Assembly (NCBI RefSeq): GCF_026343125.1
Contig: NZ_JAPEMB010000001.1
Coordinates: 2,666,001-2,730,000 of the forward strand
Length of the DNA stretch: 64,000 nt
Direction: 5' to 3'
Source: Streptomyces sp. NBC_00094
GTDB lineage: Bacteria; Actinomycetota; Actinomycetes; Streptomycetales; Streptomycetaceae
The position numbers and the translations under genes are program-made. Shown one piece after another: positions 40,754-49,705 of the stretch (positions within the stretch are counted from its first letter, which is position 1; every line of letters starts with the position of its first letter). The notes under the pieces were generated by a model. The model had not been told where the DNA came from. It saw only the letters and a list, made by a program, of their open reading frames with translations, and searched no databases.

Positions 40754-41374
40754 TCACTCGCCGCGGTACAACTGGCGCTTGTCGATGTAGCGCACGACGC
40801 CGTCCGGGACGAGGTACCAGACGGGATCGCCCTGCGCGACGCGCGCCCGGCAGTCCGTGGACGAGATCGCGAGCGCGGGGACCTCGACCAGCGAGACCCC
40901 GCCCTCGGGCAGTCCGTCGTCGGTGAGGTCGTGGCCCGGCCGGGTGACGCCGATGAAGTGCGCGAGCGAGAAGAGTTCCTCGGCGTCGCGCCAGGTGAGG
41001 ATCTGCGACAGCGCGTCGGCCCCGGTGATGAAGAAGAGGTCCGAGTCGCTGTTGAGAGAGCGCAGGTCCCTCAGGGTGTCGATCGTGTAGGTCGCGCCGG
41101 GTCGGTCGATGTCGATCCTGCTGACCGAGAACTGCGGGTTGGACGCGGTGGCGATGACCGTCATCAGGTACCGGTCCTCGGCCGCGGACACGGCCTTGTG
41201 ACCCTTCTGCCACGGCTGCCCGGTCGGCACGAACACCACCTCGTCGAGGTGGAACAGGGCGGCCACCTCGCTGGCGGCCACCAGGTGACCGTGGTGGATC
41301 GGGTCGAACGTTCCACCCATCACACCGAGTCGGCGTTTGCCGCGGCCGCCGGTAGACACTTCCTGCTCTCCCAT
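40754..41374 (-). CDS. nadD: Nicotinate-nucleotide adenylyltransferase
   Basis: 206-residue enzyme making deamido-NAD from nicotinate mononucleotide and ATP. The nucleotidyltransferase motif [19 protein letters not shown] lies at the N terminus with its HxGH, and the C-terminal motif [28 protein letters not shown] matches the family ISSTxIR region. The ATG at 41374 ([10 protein letters not shown]) is taken as the start; a GTG five codons inside (41359) has a better-placed GGGAG. The longer frame from 41479 is discarded. It heads the conserved order nadD, LytR-like, rsfS, phosphatase, with about 19 bases to the LytR-like gene. Confidence 0.95.
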   Translation of the reverse strand: MGEQEVSTGGRGKRRLGVMGGTFDPIHHGHLVAASEVAALFHLDEVVFVPTGQPWQKGHKAVSAAEDRYLMTVIATASNPQFSVSRIDIDRPGATYTIDTLRDLRSLNSDSDLFFITGADALSQILTWRDAEELFSLAHFIGVTRPGHDLTDDGLPEGGVSLVEVPALAISSTDCRARVAQGDPVWYLVPDGVVRYIDKRQLYRGE

Positions 41375-41426
41375 GCGTGCAGAGCCTACTGGCACCGCGG
41401 CGGACGCCGGATCGGCGGTCGGCGGA

Positions 41427-41588
41427 TCAGCGGTCGCGGTTGAAGCGCGTGGTGATCCACAGCAGCAGAAGCAGCACACCGAAGGCGCCGATTCCGGTGA
41501 GGTAGGGGTTGAGGCTGTCGTGGTTGCCGCCGTGTTCGGCGCCCTCGGCGAGCGAGACCAGGTTGGCGGCGGTGCTGTGGAGGCTCAT
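41427..41588 (-). CDS. Small single-pass membrane protein (53 residues)
   Basis: [20 protein letters not shown], then a helix [17 protein letters not shown] and the basic tail RFNRDR. A positive tail after one helix suggests type II or C-in topology. The G/C-ending codon use and the clear helix support real coding. It starts at ATG 41588, 54 bases upstream of nadD in the same direction. The function is unknown. It diverges from the M48 peptidase across 275 bases. Confidence 0.75.
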   Translation of the reverse strand: MSLHSTAANLVSLAEGAEHGGNHDSLNPYLTGIGAFGVLLLLLWITTRFNRDR

Positions 41589-41672
41589 CGTCAGCAGGAC
41601 CTATCGATCGGGAATGGGAGCGGAGACTTCGCGCACATCGTATGCGGGCGGTCCGGACACTCTCACGCCGAC

Positions 41673-41735
41673 TCAGGCGTTGGCGTCGTCGTCGGTGTCG
41701 GTACCGGTGTCGCCGGTGTCGCCGGTGTCCGGCAT
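41673..41735 (-). CDS. Possible short acidic ORF with DTG repeats
   Basis: Twenty residues, MPDTGDTGDTGTDTDDDANA, encoded by a 9-bp repeat (gtcgccggt on the plus strand). GAGGAG lies 10 bases before the ATG, a fair ribosome binding site. It is immediately upstream of the 53-residue membrane protein gene in the same direction. It could equally be a non-coding repeat. Confidence 0.35.
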   Translation of the reverse strand: MPDTGDTGDTGTDTDDDANA

Positions 41736-41863
41736 GCCGGTCGTGCTCCTCGGTGGTTCACGATGCCGGAGTTATCCACAGGCTCCGGCGCACGGTGGCG
41801 CCACCACCTACGCTGGGGTCCGTCAGGGGGACGAGCACCGACTCGTACGAACAGGGGGCATCC

Positions 41864-42982
41864 ATGACCGAGAACCACCAGGGGAACGTGCCGAGCAGGC
41901 AGCGAAAGCGGTTCCCCGGAATCTCCTCGCGAGCCTACGAACACCCGGCCGACCGCTCGGCGCTGGTGGCGCTGCGGAAGCTCAGTGGTTTCGACACGGC
42001 CTTCAAGGCACTCAGCGGACTGCTCCCCGAGCGCAGCATGAGACTGCTCTACCTCTCGGACTCCGTCCGGGTGAGCGACGCGCAGTTCAGCCGGCTCAAC
42101 GACATGTTGCGGGACGCCTGTTACATCCTGGACCTGGAGAAGGTCCCGGCGATGTACGTGACGCAGGACCCCAAGCCCAACGCGATGTGCATCGGCATGG
42201 ACGAGCCGATCATCGTCGTCACCACCAGCCTGGTGGAGCTGCTCGACGAGGAGGAGATGCGGGCGGTCATCGGCCACGAGGTGGGCCACGCGCTCTCCGG
42301 CCACTCCGTCTACCGCACGATCCTCCTGTTCCTCACCAACCTGGCGCTGAAGATCGCCTGGATTCCGCTGGGTACGGTGGCGATCACGGCCATCGTGACG
42401 GCCCTGCGCGAGTGGTTCCGCAAGTCGGAGCTCTCCGCCGACCGGGCCGGGCTCCTCGTCGGGCAGGACGTGCAGGCCTCGATGCGCGGTCTGATGAAGA
42501 TCGCCGGCGGCGATCACCTCCACGAGATGAACGTGGACGCGTTCCTCGCCCAGGCCGACGAGTACGAGAAGGCCGGCGACCTGCGGGACTCGGTGCTGAA
42601 GATCCTCAACGTGCTGCCGCGCTCGCACCCCTTCACCACCGTCCGCGCCGCCGAGCTGAAGAAGTGGTCGGAGAGCCGCGACCACCAGCGGATCATGGAC
42701 GGGCACTACCCCCGGCGTACGGAGGACCAGGACACCTCGGTCACGGACTCCTTCCGCGAGTCGGCAGGGCACTACGCCGAGACGGTGCGGACCAGCAAGG
42801 ATCCGCTGATGAAGCTGGTCGGGGACATAGCCGGTGGCGCCGGTGACCTCGCGGGCGACCTGGGCGGACGGCTGCGCAACCGCTTCGGCGGCGGCCCGGG
42901 CACCGGCGGGACCGCCACCGCTCAGGACACCAAGGAGAAGGCCGCCGACGACGAGACCGGGGACGGTCAGAGCGAAGGCTGA
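41864..42982 (+). CDS. M48-family zinc metallopeptidase (HtpX-like)
   Basis: 372 residues. The zinc motif is HEVGHALSGH at about 141-150, and the third ligand is the Glu in RKSELSADRAGLLVG, with the ADRAG typical of M48. A membrane helix follows the active site (ILLFLTNLALKIAWIPLGTVAITAIVTAL), so the enzyme is probably membrane-embedded like HtpX. The substrate specificity is unknown; these proteases degrade damaged membrane proteins. The ATG at 41864 (MTENHQGNVPSRQ) has AGGGGG five bases upstream; the longer upstream frame is non-coding. The C-terminal 60 residues are Gly-rich. It overlaps the next gene tail-to-tail by 16 bases. Confidence 0.88.
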   Translation: MTENHQGNVPSRQRKRFPGISSRAYEHPADRSALVALRKLSGFDTAFKALSGLLPERSMRLLYLSDSVRVSDAQFSRLNDMLRDACYILDLEKVPAMYVTQDPKPNAMCIGMDEPIIVVTTSLVELLDEEEMRAVIGHEVGHALSGHSVYRTILLFLTNLALKIAWIPLGTVAITAIVTALREWFRKSELSADRAGLLVGQDVQASMRGLMKIAGGDHLHEMNVDAFLAQADEYEKAGDLRDSVLKILNVLPRSHPFTTVRAAELKKWSESRDHQRIMDGHYPRRTEDQDTSVTDSFRESAGHYAETVRTSKDPLMKLVGDIAGGAGDLAGDLGGRLRNRFGGGPGTGGTATAQDTKEKAADDETGDGQSEG

Positions 42983-44046
42983 GCGCTCGGCGCCAGCGCT
43001 CCGCAGAGGGACGGGGCGGCGGGCCTGCTCGTGGCGTACGGGTCGGTGACCGCCGGTCCGCCCGCCTCAGGCGCCCGCTCTCCCGCCAGCAGGGGCTTCA
43101 GGATGCCGTGGGAGCCGCCGCACGCCTGCGGACCGGCCTCCACCGTGCTGGTCAACAGCTCGGCCCGGTGCATACGCAGGTCGTCGCGGTCGAAGCGGAA
43201 GTGCACCACACGGTGGACGGTGAAGAGCGAGGCGGCGGCGACCGGTCCCGCGCCCCCGGTCGCCGGGCGCAGGGCGTAGGTGAAGGTGTGGTCGGCGGTG
43301 ACGTCCAGCGTGTCGGGGCCGGACTCCGCGAAGCGGAGCGTGCCCTGTACGCGGACGGAGGGGTCAGCGAGCGCGGCCTGGCGCGGGTCGAAGCGGACGA
43401 GCCAGCCGGCGAGGGCGTGCCGTCCGTCGTCGGCCGGTGACTCGACGCTCCGGTCGAACTGTTCCAGCTGGTCCGGGTCGATGAGCAGCCGGGCGGGCCG
43501 GACGCTCTCTCCGGAGAGGATGCCGGGCTCCAGCGAGGAGGCCACGAGGTAGTCCTTGGCGATGCTGAGTGCGGTGACGACCTGGCTCTCGGCGAAGTGG
43601 GAGGTGCGTCCTACGACGGGAAGGTTGATCCCGGCGGCTCCGGTGCGGTACTCGGCGACCGGGCTGTTGGCGAAGAGCTGCTCCGGCTGACCGCCCGGGA
43701 CGGGGCCCTGCGGGGCGAGCGGCACCACGGTGGTCCGCAGCGGCTCGGCCCGCTGGTCGACGGGCGGCTGGTACGGGTTGCGGACGCCCAGGTAGATGGC
43801 GGTGCCGAAGGCGAGGAGGATCAGCAGGACCAGCATGACGGCCTGGCGGGAGCCGGTTCTGCCCTCGTGGGTGGAGCGGGACCGGACGGCCTGCGCGTAC
43901 TCCCCCATCCGTTCCTGGGCGGAGAACTCCTGGAGGCGGGCAGCACGGACGAACGCCTCGTCGAAGACGACGGATCGGTATTCGTCCTCACCACCGCCGG
44001 GGAGACCCTCGGGTGTCCCCTCAGGCGGGTCGCCACGCCCTGCCAT
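42967..44046 (-). CDS. Conserved membrane protein, paralogue of the 187-residue gene
   Basis: 359 residues. An N-terminal cytoplasmic motif EYRSVVFDEAFVRAARLQEF is followed by a helix (AVMLVLLILLAFGTAIYLGV) and a large extracytoplasmic domain with no recognised fold, ending in a Pro/Ala-rich tail. The same DEAFVRAAR motif occurs in the neighbouring gene at 44118. It overlaps the M48 protease gene tail-to-tail. Streptomyces genomes normally carry this pair between proA and the protease, so it is conserved rather than acquired. Its function is unknown. Confidence 0.78.
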   Translation of the reverse strand: MAGRGDPPEGTPEGLPGGGEDEYRSVVFDEAFVRAARLQEFSAQERMGEYAQAVRSRSTHEGRTGSRQAVMLVLLILLAFGTAIYLGVRNPYQPPVDQRAEPLRTTVVPLAPQGPVPGGQPEQLFANSPVAEYRTGAAGINLPVVGRTSHFAESQVVTALSIAKDYLVASSLEPGILSGESVRPARLLIDPDQLEQFDRSVESPADDGRHALAGWLVRFDPRQAALADPSVRVQGTLRFAESGPDTLDVTADHTFTYALRPATGGAGPVAAASLFTVHRVVHFRFDRDDLRMHRAELLTSTVEAGPQACGGSHGILKPLLAGERAPEAGGPAVTDPYATSRPAAPSLCGALAPSAQPSL

Positions 44047-44117
44047 ACCTTCAGGGTAGGTCGGCGGGGGCCTCGGTAAACGCCCAGGTACACGACAACT
44101 TCGGAAGAGTTCCGCCG

Positions 44118-44681
44118 TCAGGGTGTACGGGGGGCGGCGGAGACCGGGGAACCATGGGCCGCGGGCGGGGCCGGGTTCGGGTTCGGGATGTCCACGCCGG
44201 TGGTGGCCGGCGGCGGGATCTGGTCGTCGCTGTTGGCTGCGGCGCCCCGGTAGACGGCGCTGAAAGCGAGGGCGACCATGCCGATGCCCATCACGAGGGC
44301 CAGGATCCAGGCGACGGGCCGGTGCCAGCGGGCGCGGCCCCGGTAGGGGCGCAGGGCGCCGCCGTGGCGGCCGTAGGGGCTGGCGTCGTCCCCGACGTCG
44401 TCGGGTTCGTAGGTGTGGCCTACGGGGTCGTAGCCGTCCTCGTACGAGTCGTCGTCCCCGGATCCGATGGCGGCGCGGGCCCGGGCGGACTCGGCCTCGG
44501 CGCGGGCCTGGGCGGCGGCGAGGAGTCGCTCGACGGCGGTCGGCTCGTGGACCCGCGCGGCCCGCACGAAGGCCTCGTCGAAGACCACGGTGGCGTAGTC
44601 CTCGTCGGCGCCTCCGCGGTCGACAGAGTCCTCAGGGTCCTCACCGTCCGGGAACGGCCTGCCCCCCACGTCGTCCGGCAC
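44118..44681 (-). CDS. Membrane protein paralogous to the 359-residue gene
   Basis: 187 residues. It opens with VPDDVGGRPFPDGEDPE and then DYATVVFDEAFVRAARVHEP, the motif shared with the gene at 42967. An acidic, disordered linker follows, then one helix (HRPVAWILALVMGIGMVALAF) and a short Pro-rich tail. The GTG at 44681 is the first start that leaves out the non-conserved upstream frame. It lies downstream of proA in the same direction, 72 bases before its paralogue. Function unknown; the common motif suggests both bind the same partner. Confidence 0.75.
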   Translation of the reverse strand: MPDDVGGRPFPDGEDPEDSVDRGGADEDYATVVFDEAFVRAARVHEPTAVERLLAAAQARAEAESARARAAIGSGDDDSYEDGYDPVGHTYEPDDVGDDASPYGRHGGALRPYRGRARWHRPVAWILALVMGIGMVALAFSAVYRGAAANSDDQIPPPATTGVDIPNPNPAPPAAHGSPVSAAPRTP

Positions 44682-44758
44682 GGATTCAGAGTAGACCCGG
44701 GAGGGGGTTTTGGGCAGGGAGCGTGCGAAGCCTCCCTGCCCGTACCGAAAGGAGAGGG

Positions 44759-46042
44759 TTATCGAACGTGACCGTCGCCGGTGACGATGTACTTGGTCGA
44801 GGTCAGCTCGGAAAGGCCCATGGGGCCCCGGGCGTGGAGCTTCTGGGTGGAGATGCCGATCTCGGCGCCGAAACCGAACTGCGAGCCGTCCGTGAACCGT
44901 GTGGAGGCGTTCACGGCCACCGTGGTGGAGTCGACCAGCTGGGTGAAACGGCGCGCCGCGACCTGTGAGGTGGTGACGATCGCCTCGGTGTGACCGGACG
45001 ACCACGTGCGGATGTGCTCCACGGCCTTGTCGAGGGAGTCGACGACGGCGGCGGCGATGTCGTACGACAGGTACTCGGTCTCCCAGTCCTCGGGCGTGGC
45101 CGGGACGACGGTGGCCTTGGTGGCCGGGGCGTGGGCGAGGACGCGTTCGTCGGCGTGGACGGTGACGCCGGCCTCGGCGAGGGCGTCGAGAGCCTTGGGC
45201 AGGAAGGCCTCGGCGATGTCCTGGTGGACGAGGAGGGTCTCGGCGGCGTTGCAGACGCTGGGCCGCTGGGCCTTGGAGTTGATCAGGATGTCGACGGCCA
45301 TGTCGAGGTCGGCGTGGGCGTCGACGTAGACGTGGCAGTTGCCGGTGCCGGTCTCGATGACCGGGACGGTGGACTCCTCGACGACGGTGCGGATCAGGGA
45401 GGCGCCGCCGCGCGGGATGAGGACGTCGACGAGACCGCGGGCGCGCATCAGCTCGCGGACCGACTCGCGGGACTCGCCGGGGACGAGCTGGACGGCGTCT
45501 GCGGGCAGGCCGGCGCCGCCGACGGCGTCGCGCAGGACCTTCACCAGGGCGGTGTTGGAGGCGTACGCGGAGGAGGAGCCGCGGAGCAGGACGGCGTTGC
45601 CGGACTTGAGGCAGAGGGCGGCGGCGTCGACGGTGACGTTGGGGCGGGCCTCGTAGATGATGCCGACGACGCCGAGCGGGACGCGGACCTGGCGGAGGTC
45701 GATGCCGTTGGGGAGGGTCGAGCCGCGGACGATCTCGCCGACGGGGTCGGGCAGCGCGGCGACGTGCCGGACGTCGGCGGCGATGGCCCGGACGCGCTCA
45801 GGGGTGAGGGTGAGACGGTCGACGATGCCCTCGTCGGTGCCGGCCGCGCGGGCCTTGGCGATGTCCTCCGCGTTGGCCTCGACGATCTCGGCGGTACGCA
45901 CTTCGAGGGCGTCCGCGATCGCCAGCAGGGCGTCGTCCTTGGCCGCTCGCGGGAGTGGCGCGATTTCGGCGGCGGCGCCACGGGCCCGGTAGGCGGCCCG
46001 GATGACCGGGGAAAGGTTGTCGAGGGGCGTGAGCGAGGTCAT
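44759..46042 (-). CDS. proA: Gamma-glutamyl phosphate reductase
   Basis: 427-residue NADPH-dependent aldehyde-dehydrogenase-fold enzyme reducing gamma-glutamyl phosphate to glutamate semialdehyde, the second step of proline synthesis. The motif [35 protein letters not shown] is diagnostic, and the catalytic Cys is in [17 protein letters not shown]. The C-terminal [19 protein letters not shown] is typical. The ATG at 46042 is preceded by a long non-conserved frame that I exclude. It lies 79 bases after the small gene that separates it from proB. Confidence 0.96.
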   Translation of the reverse strand: MTSLTPLDNLSPVIRAAYRARGAAAEIAPLPRAAKDDALLAIADALEVRTAEIVEANAEDIAKARAAGTDEGIVDRLTLTPERVRAIAADVRHVAALPDPVGEIVRGSTLPNGIDLRQVRVPLGVVGIIYEARPNVTVDAAALCLKSGNAVLLRGSSSAYASNTALVKVLRDAVGGAGLPADAVQLVPGESRESVRELMRARGLVDVLIPRGGASLIRTVVEESTVPVIETGTGNCHVYVDAHADLDMAVDILINSKAQRPSVCNAAETLLVHQDIAEAFLPKALDALAEAGVTVHADERVLAHAPATKATVVPATPEDWETEYLSYDIAAAVVDSLDKAVEHIRTWSSGHTEAIVTTSQVAARRFTQLVDSTTVAVNASTRFTDGSQFGFGAEIGISTQKLHARGPMGLSELTSTKYIVTGDGHVR

Positions 46043-46121
46043 GCCCGCAGGGTACTGGCAGCCCTGCGGACATCTCTCGCGTATCCCGCACTGCGAGACG
46101 TCCCCGGACGGAAGGATCCGG

Positions 46122-46625
46122 TCAGTAGGGGTGGACGCCGACCGGCGCGGCCGGTGGCGGGCCGTAGCCCTCCGCGATCCGCTGGTGGTAGGTCTCGCGG
46201 TCGATGACCTCGAGACCGACGATCTCCCAGGGCGGAAGCTTCGCGGTCTGGCGGTGCTCGCCCCAGAGGCGCAGGGCGACGGCCGCCGCGTCGTGGAGGT
46301 CGCGGGCCTCCTCCCAGTACCGGATCTCGGCGTGGTCGTTGGCATAGCGGCTGGTCAGCAGGAAGGGGTGGTCGTGGGCCAGTTGTTCGAGCCCGCGCCG
46401 CACCTCCTTCAGCGGTGACTCCACGCCGGACACGCTGAGGGTGATGTGCCAGAGTTTGGACAGAGGCTGCTCCTCGGCGCGCGCCTCTCGTGTCTCGGTG
46501 GTGGTCTCGGTCTTCCTGTCCGTGGACCTGTCCCGTGCCTCGTCGAAGTCGGCTCCGGCCTCGACACTGGTCAGGGCGCGTTCGGCAGTCCCGCGGGGCG
46601 GTGCCCCTGGGCGCGCTCGTCTCAC
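46122..46625 (-). CDS. Conserved protein of unknown function between proB and proA
   Basis: 167 residues. The conserved part begins [61 protein letters not shown] and ends [17 protein letters not shown]. The GTG at 46625 has AGGAGG six bases upstream, so translation probably begins there; the first 55 residues are charged and low-complexity and may be an added tail. A CTG just before LWHI has GAGGAG six bases upstream and could be a second start. The position between proB and proA is conserved in Streptomyces, but a role in proline synthesis is not shown. Confidence 0.7.
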   Translation of the reverse strand: MRRARPGAPPRGTAERALTSVEAGADFDEARDRSTDRKTETTTETREARAEEQPLSKLWHITLSVSGVESPLKEVRRGLEQLAHDHPFLLTSRYANDHAEIRYWEEARDLHDAAAVALRLWGEHRQTAKLPPWEIVGLEVIDRETYHQRIAEGYGPPPAAPVGVHPY

Positions 46626-46762
46626 CGGCGGCCTCCTGTGTGATGCGTGTGGTGCTGTACCCCGCCTTGCTCTTACCCCCGAGACAAAGTTGACCAGCCC
46701 GAGGCGGCAGATGGGGCGGTTTTGGTAAACGTCCCTTCCGGATGGCCTGACTTTCAGCCGTT

Positions 46763-47899
46763 TCAGCGGATGACCACCAGGTCGTCGCGGTGGACGATCT
46801 CGCGCTCGTACTCAGGGCCGAGCTCCCGGGCGAGCTCGGGGGTGGAGCGGCCGAGCATCCGGGGGAGCTCCTTGGCGTCGAAGTTGACGAGGCCGCGGGC
46901 GACGGCCCGGCCCGCCGTGTCGCGCAGTTCGACGGGGTCACCGGCGACGAAGTCCCCCTCGACGCCCGCGACACCTGCCGCGAGCAGGGACTTCTTGCCT
47001 TCGACGACGGCGCGTACGGCACCGTCGTCCAGGGTCAGGGAGCCCTGCGGGGTGGAGGCGTGGGCGAGCCAGAGGAGCCGGTCGGCGGAGCGGCGGCCCG
47101 TGGGGTGGAAGTACGTGCCGGTGTCACGGCCGGCGAGGGCGTCGGCGGCGCGGCTCGCGGAGGTGAGGACCACCGGGGTGCCGGCGGCGGCGGCGATCCG
47201 GGCCGCCTCGACCTTGGTGACCATGCCGCCGGTGCCGACGCCCGCCTTGCCCGCCGCGCCGATCTCGACGTGGGCGATGTCCTGGGGGCCGGTGACCTGC
47301 GCGATCCTCGACGTGCCGGGCTTGGACGGGTCGCCGTCGTAGAGCCCGTCGACGTCGGAGAGCAGGACCAGCAGGTCGGCCCGGACGAGGTGGGCGACGA
47401 GGGCCGCGAGCCGGTCGTTGTCGCCGAAGCGGATCTCGTCCGTGGCAACGGTGTCGTTCTCGTTGACGACGGGCAGCGCGCCCATGGCGAGGAGCTGGTC
47501 GAGCGTCCGGTAGGCGTTGCGGTAGTGGGCGCGGCGGCTGGTGTCGTCGGTGGTGAGGAGGACCTGGCCGACGCGGACGCCGTAGCGGGCGAAGGAGGCG
47601 GTGTAGCGGGCGACGAGGAGGCCCTGGCCGACGCTGGCCGCGGCCTGCTGGCGGGCGAGGTCCTTGGGGCGGCGGGTGAGGCCGAGCGGTGCGAGACCCG
47701 CGGCGATGGCACCGGAGGAGACGAGGACGATCTCCTTCTCGCCGCCACTGCGGACCTTGGCGAGGACGTCCACGAGGGCGTCGACGCGGTCGGCGTCGAG
47801 ACCTCCGGAGGCGGTGGTGAGCGAGGAGGAGCCGACCTTGACGACGATCCTGCGGGCCTCCGTCACGTACTGCCTTGCCACGTCCGTCTGTCCCGTCAC
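46763..47899 (-). CDS. proB: Glutamate 5-kinase
   Basis: Amino-acid kinase with a C-terminal PUA domain, phosphorylating glutamate as the first committed step of proline synthesis and inhibited by proline. RIVVKVGSSSLT is the kinase strand, VLVSSGAIAAGL and VVNENDTVATDEIRFGDNDRL the active site, and LLSDVDGLYDGDP the nucleotide loop. The C-terminal PUA domain carries GVAGVEGDFVAGDPVEL. The start is one of several in-frame GTG codons (47899, 47911, 47926) in a repeated CAGGTGACG stretch; I chose 47899. Length is normal. It lies downstream of the glycan locus and is separated from proA by one small gene. Confidence 0.94.
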   Translation of the reverse strand: MTGQTDVARQYVTEARRIVVKVGSSSLTTASGGLDADRVDALVDVLAKVRSGGEKEIVLVSSGAIAAGLAPLGLTRRPKDLARQQAAASVGQGLLVARYTASFARYGVRVGQVLLTTDDTSRRAHYRNAYRTLDQLLAMGALPVVNENDTVATDEIRFGDNDRLAALVAHLVRADLLVLLSDVDGLYDGDPSKPGTSRIAQVTGPQDIAHVEIGAAGKAGVGTGGMVTKVEAARIAAAAGTPVVLTSASRAADALAGRDTGTYFHPTGRRSADRLLWLAHASTPQGSLTLDDGAVRAVVEGKKSLLAAGVAGVEGDFVAGDPVELRDTAGRAVARGLVNFDAKELPRMLGRSTPELARELGPEYEREIVHRDDLVVIR

Positions 47900-47976
47900 C
47901 TGCGTCGTCACCTGCGTCGTCCTCACTCGGCTGTCCCGCTCGCGCCCCGGGTGACCCGCCGCGGCTGCCAGGCAAT

Positions 47977-48444
47977 CTACGCGAGCCGGGAAGGCTGCCG
48001 CTCGTCCATTCCGCTCTCTGGACCGGTCCCCTCCGGACCCTCCTGGCCCTTTCGCGGCACCAGGATCCGCTGGGAGATCAGATAGGTGAACGGGATCGCG
48101 ACGACGGCCGCGACGAGCGGCGCGATCCTGTCGTCCATGCCGGCCCAGGTGACGAGCGCGTACAGGCCGACGCTCTGCACGAGGTAGTTGGTGACGTTGG
48201 TGAGGGGGAAGAGGGCGAACTTCTTCCAGGTCGGCCGGGTGCGGTAGGTGAAGTAGGTGTTGAGGAAGAAGGAGCCGATCATGCTGAGGAGGAAGGCGAG
48301 GGAGTACGCGGCGAAGTACGGCATCCACGGGTGCAGCAGCAAATAACACCCAAAAAAGGTGCAGGTGTTGACCCCGCCGACCAGCGCGAAGCGGAAGACC
48401 TCGGCCAGCCGCGCCCGCCGCGCACCCGACACGCCGGTGGCCAT
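47977..48444 (-). CDS. GtrA-family membrane protein
   Basis: 155 residues with four membrane helices (FALVGGVNTCTFFGCYLLL, then YFAAYSLAFLLSMIGSFFLN, ALFPLTNVTNYLVQSVGLY and LVAAVVAIPFTYLISQRIL). GtrA proteins flip or assist transfer of lipid-linked sugars and partner a GT2 enzyme. The ATG overlaps the GT2 stop by one base (TGATG), which ties the pair together. It contains an odd run of AT-rich codons (TTT TTT GGG TGT TAT TTG) unlike its neighbours. Confidence 0.88.
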   Translation of the reverse strand: MATGVSGARRARLAEVFRFALVGGVNTCTFFGCYLLLHPWMPYFAAYSLAFLLSMIGSFFLNTYFTYRTRPTWKKFALFPLTNVTNYLVQSVGLYALVTWAGMDDRIAPLVAAVVAIPFTYLISQRILVPRKGQEGPEGTGPESGMDERQPSRLA

Positions 48445-49439
48445 CAGCGCTCCCGGTCGGTGGCGGGGACGCGGATGCGTTCGGCGGCGGCGCGTTCGGC
48501 CGCCCCGCGTCCGAAGGAGCGGTGGGTCTCCTTCACGAGGAAGTGCGGCCGCCGTTTGGTCTCGTAGTAGATGCGGCCGATGTACTCGCCGATCAGTCCC
48601 AGCATCACCATCTGCACTCCCCCGAGCCCCACGATGATCGCGACCAGCGTGACGTAGCCGGGGGCGGTGACGCCCTGGGTGAGCGCCGCGGCGGTCACCC
48701 AGACGGCGTAGAGGACGGCGAGGCCGCTGAGCATCATCCCGAGCCAGAGCGCGATGCGCAGCGGACGGTTGTTGAAGGAGATCAGCCCGTCCATGCCGTA
48801 GTTGACCAGGGAGCTGAACTTCCACTTCGTCTCACCGCCCTCGCGCGCGGCGTTCTGGTAGTCGAAGGTGACGGTGTCGAAGCCGATCCAGGAGAACAGG
48901 CCCTTGGAGAAGCGGTTGTACTCGGGCAGCGAGAGCAGGGCGTCGACGGCGGTGCGGGACAGCAGACGGAAGTCGCCGACGCCGTCGGTGAGTTCCACGT
49001 CGACCCAGCGGTTGACGGCCCGGTAGTACACGCGACTGAGCACCGAGCGGACCTTCTTGTCGCCCTCGCGGGTCCGCCGGGCCATGACCTGGTCGTAGCC
49101 CTGCTGGTGGAGGTCGAGCATGCGCGCGAGGAGCTCGGGCGGGTGCTGGAGATCGGCGTCCATGATCACCACGGCGTCGCCGGTGGACTTGCGCAGGCCC
49201 GCGAGCATCGCGGCCTCCTTGCCGAAGTTGCGGCTGAAGGAGGCGTACTGGGTGCGGTGCGGGTGCCGGGCGGCGATCTCGCGCAGCTTGCCCAGCGTGC
49301 CGTCGGAGCTGCCATCGTCCACGTAACAGATCTCGTAGCCGACCGGGAGGCCGTCGAGCACCTGGCGCATGCGCGCGTCGAACCGTTCGACGACGTCCTC
49401 CTCGTTGAAGCAGGGGACGACGACGGAAAGCCTGGTCAT
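48444..49439 (-). CDS. GT2 polyprenyl-phosphate glycosyltransferase
   Basis: 331 residues. The N-terminal GT2 domain (LSVVVPCFNEEDVVERF, then CYVDDGSSDGTL and VVIMDADLQHPPELL, the DxD-type metal motif) matches dolichyl-phosphate glucose/mannose synthases. Two C-terminal helices follow (LRIALWLGMMLSGLAVLYAVWV and YVTLVAIIVGLGGVQMVMLGLIGEY). The product is probably a lipid-phosphate sugar for the GtrA partner. It starts at ATG 49439 and ends overlapping the GtrA gene. It diverges from the membrane protein at 49706 across a 266-base AT-rich region. Confidence 0.88.
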   Translation of the reverse strand: MTRLSVVVPCFNEEDVVERFDARMRQVLDGLPVGYEICYVDDGSSDGTLGKLREIAARHPHRTQYASFSRNFGKEAAMLAGLRKSTGDAVVIMDADLQHPPELLARMLDLHQQGYDQVMARRTREGDKKVRSVLSRVYYRAVNRWVDVELTDGVGDFRLLSRTAVDALLSLPEYNRFSKGLFSWIGFDTVTFDYQNAAREGGETKWKFSSLVNYGMDGLISFNNRPLRIALWLGMMLSGLAVLYAVWVTAAALTQGVTAPGYVTLVAIIVGLGGVQMVMLGLIGEYIGRIYYETKRRPHFLVKETHRSFGRGAAERAAAERIRVPATDRER

Positions 49440-49607
49440 GGAACGGTCACTCCAGAGAGTCGGGCGAGAGTACGTCCTGAGGGACCGCCACCGAACTCTC
49501 CTTTTCGAGCAGCGCGGCCACGGTACGGCGCGGTGGTGACCGGCTCGCGTCGTCCGAGTGACCACCCCTGGTCGGCATGTCGTCCATGCGGCGAAGCATG
49601 CGGGGAA

Positions 49608-49650
49608 GATATTGATAGACGTGGCATTTATACCCTTTTGTCGCTCATCC
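49608..49650. promoter_or_regulatory. AT-rich divergent promoter region
   Basis: A stretch such as gatattgatagacgtggc followed by atttatacccttttgtcg is far richer in A/T than its surroundings and lies between the divergent GT2 and membrane-protein genes. TTGATA and TATAAA-like hexamers are visible on opposite strands, but I cannot place a promoter with confidence. Confidence 0.4.
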
Positions 49651-49705
49651 AGACGATGTAGCAGGACGGCATGTCACGAACCTCGGGCACCTGGAGCAAT
49701 GACCG

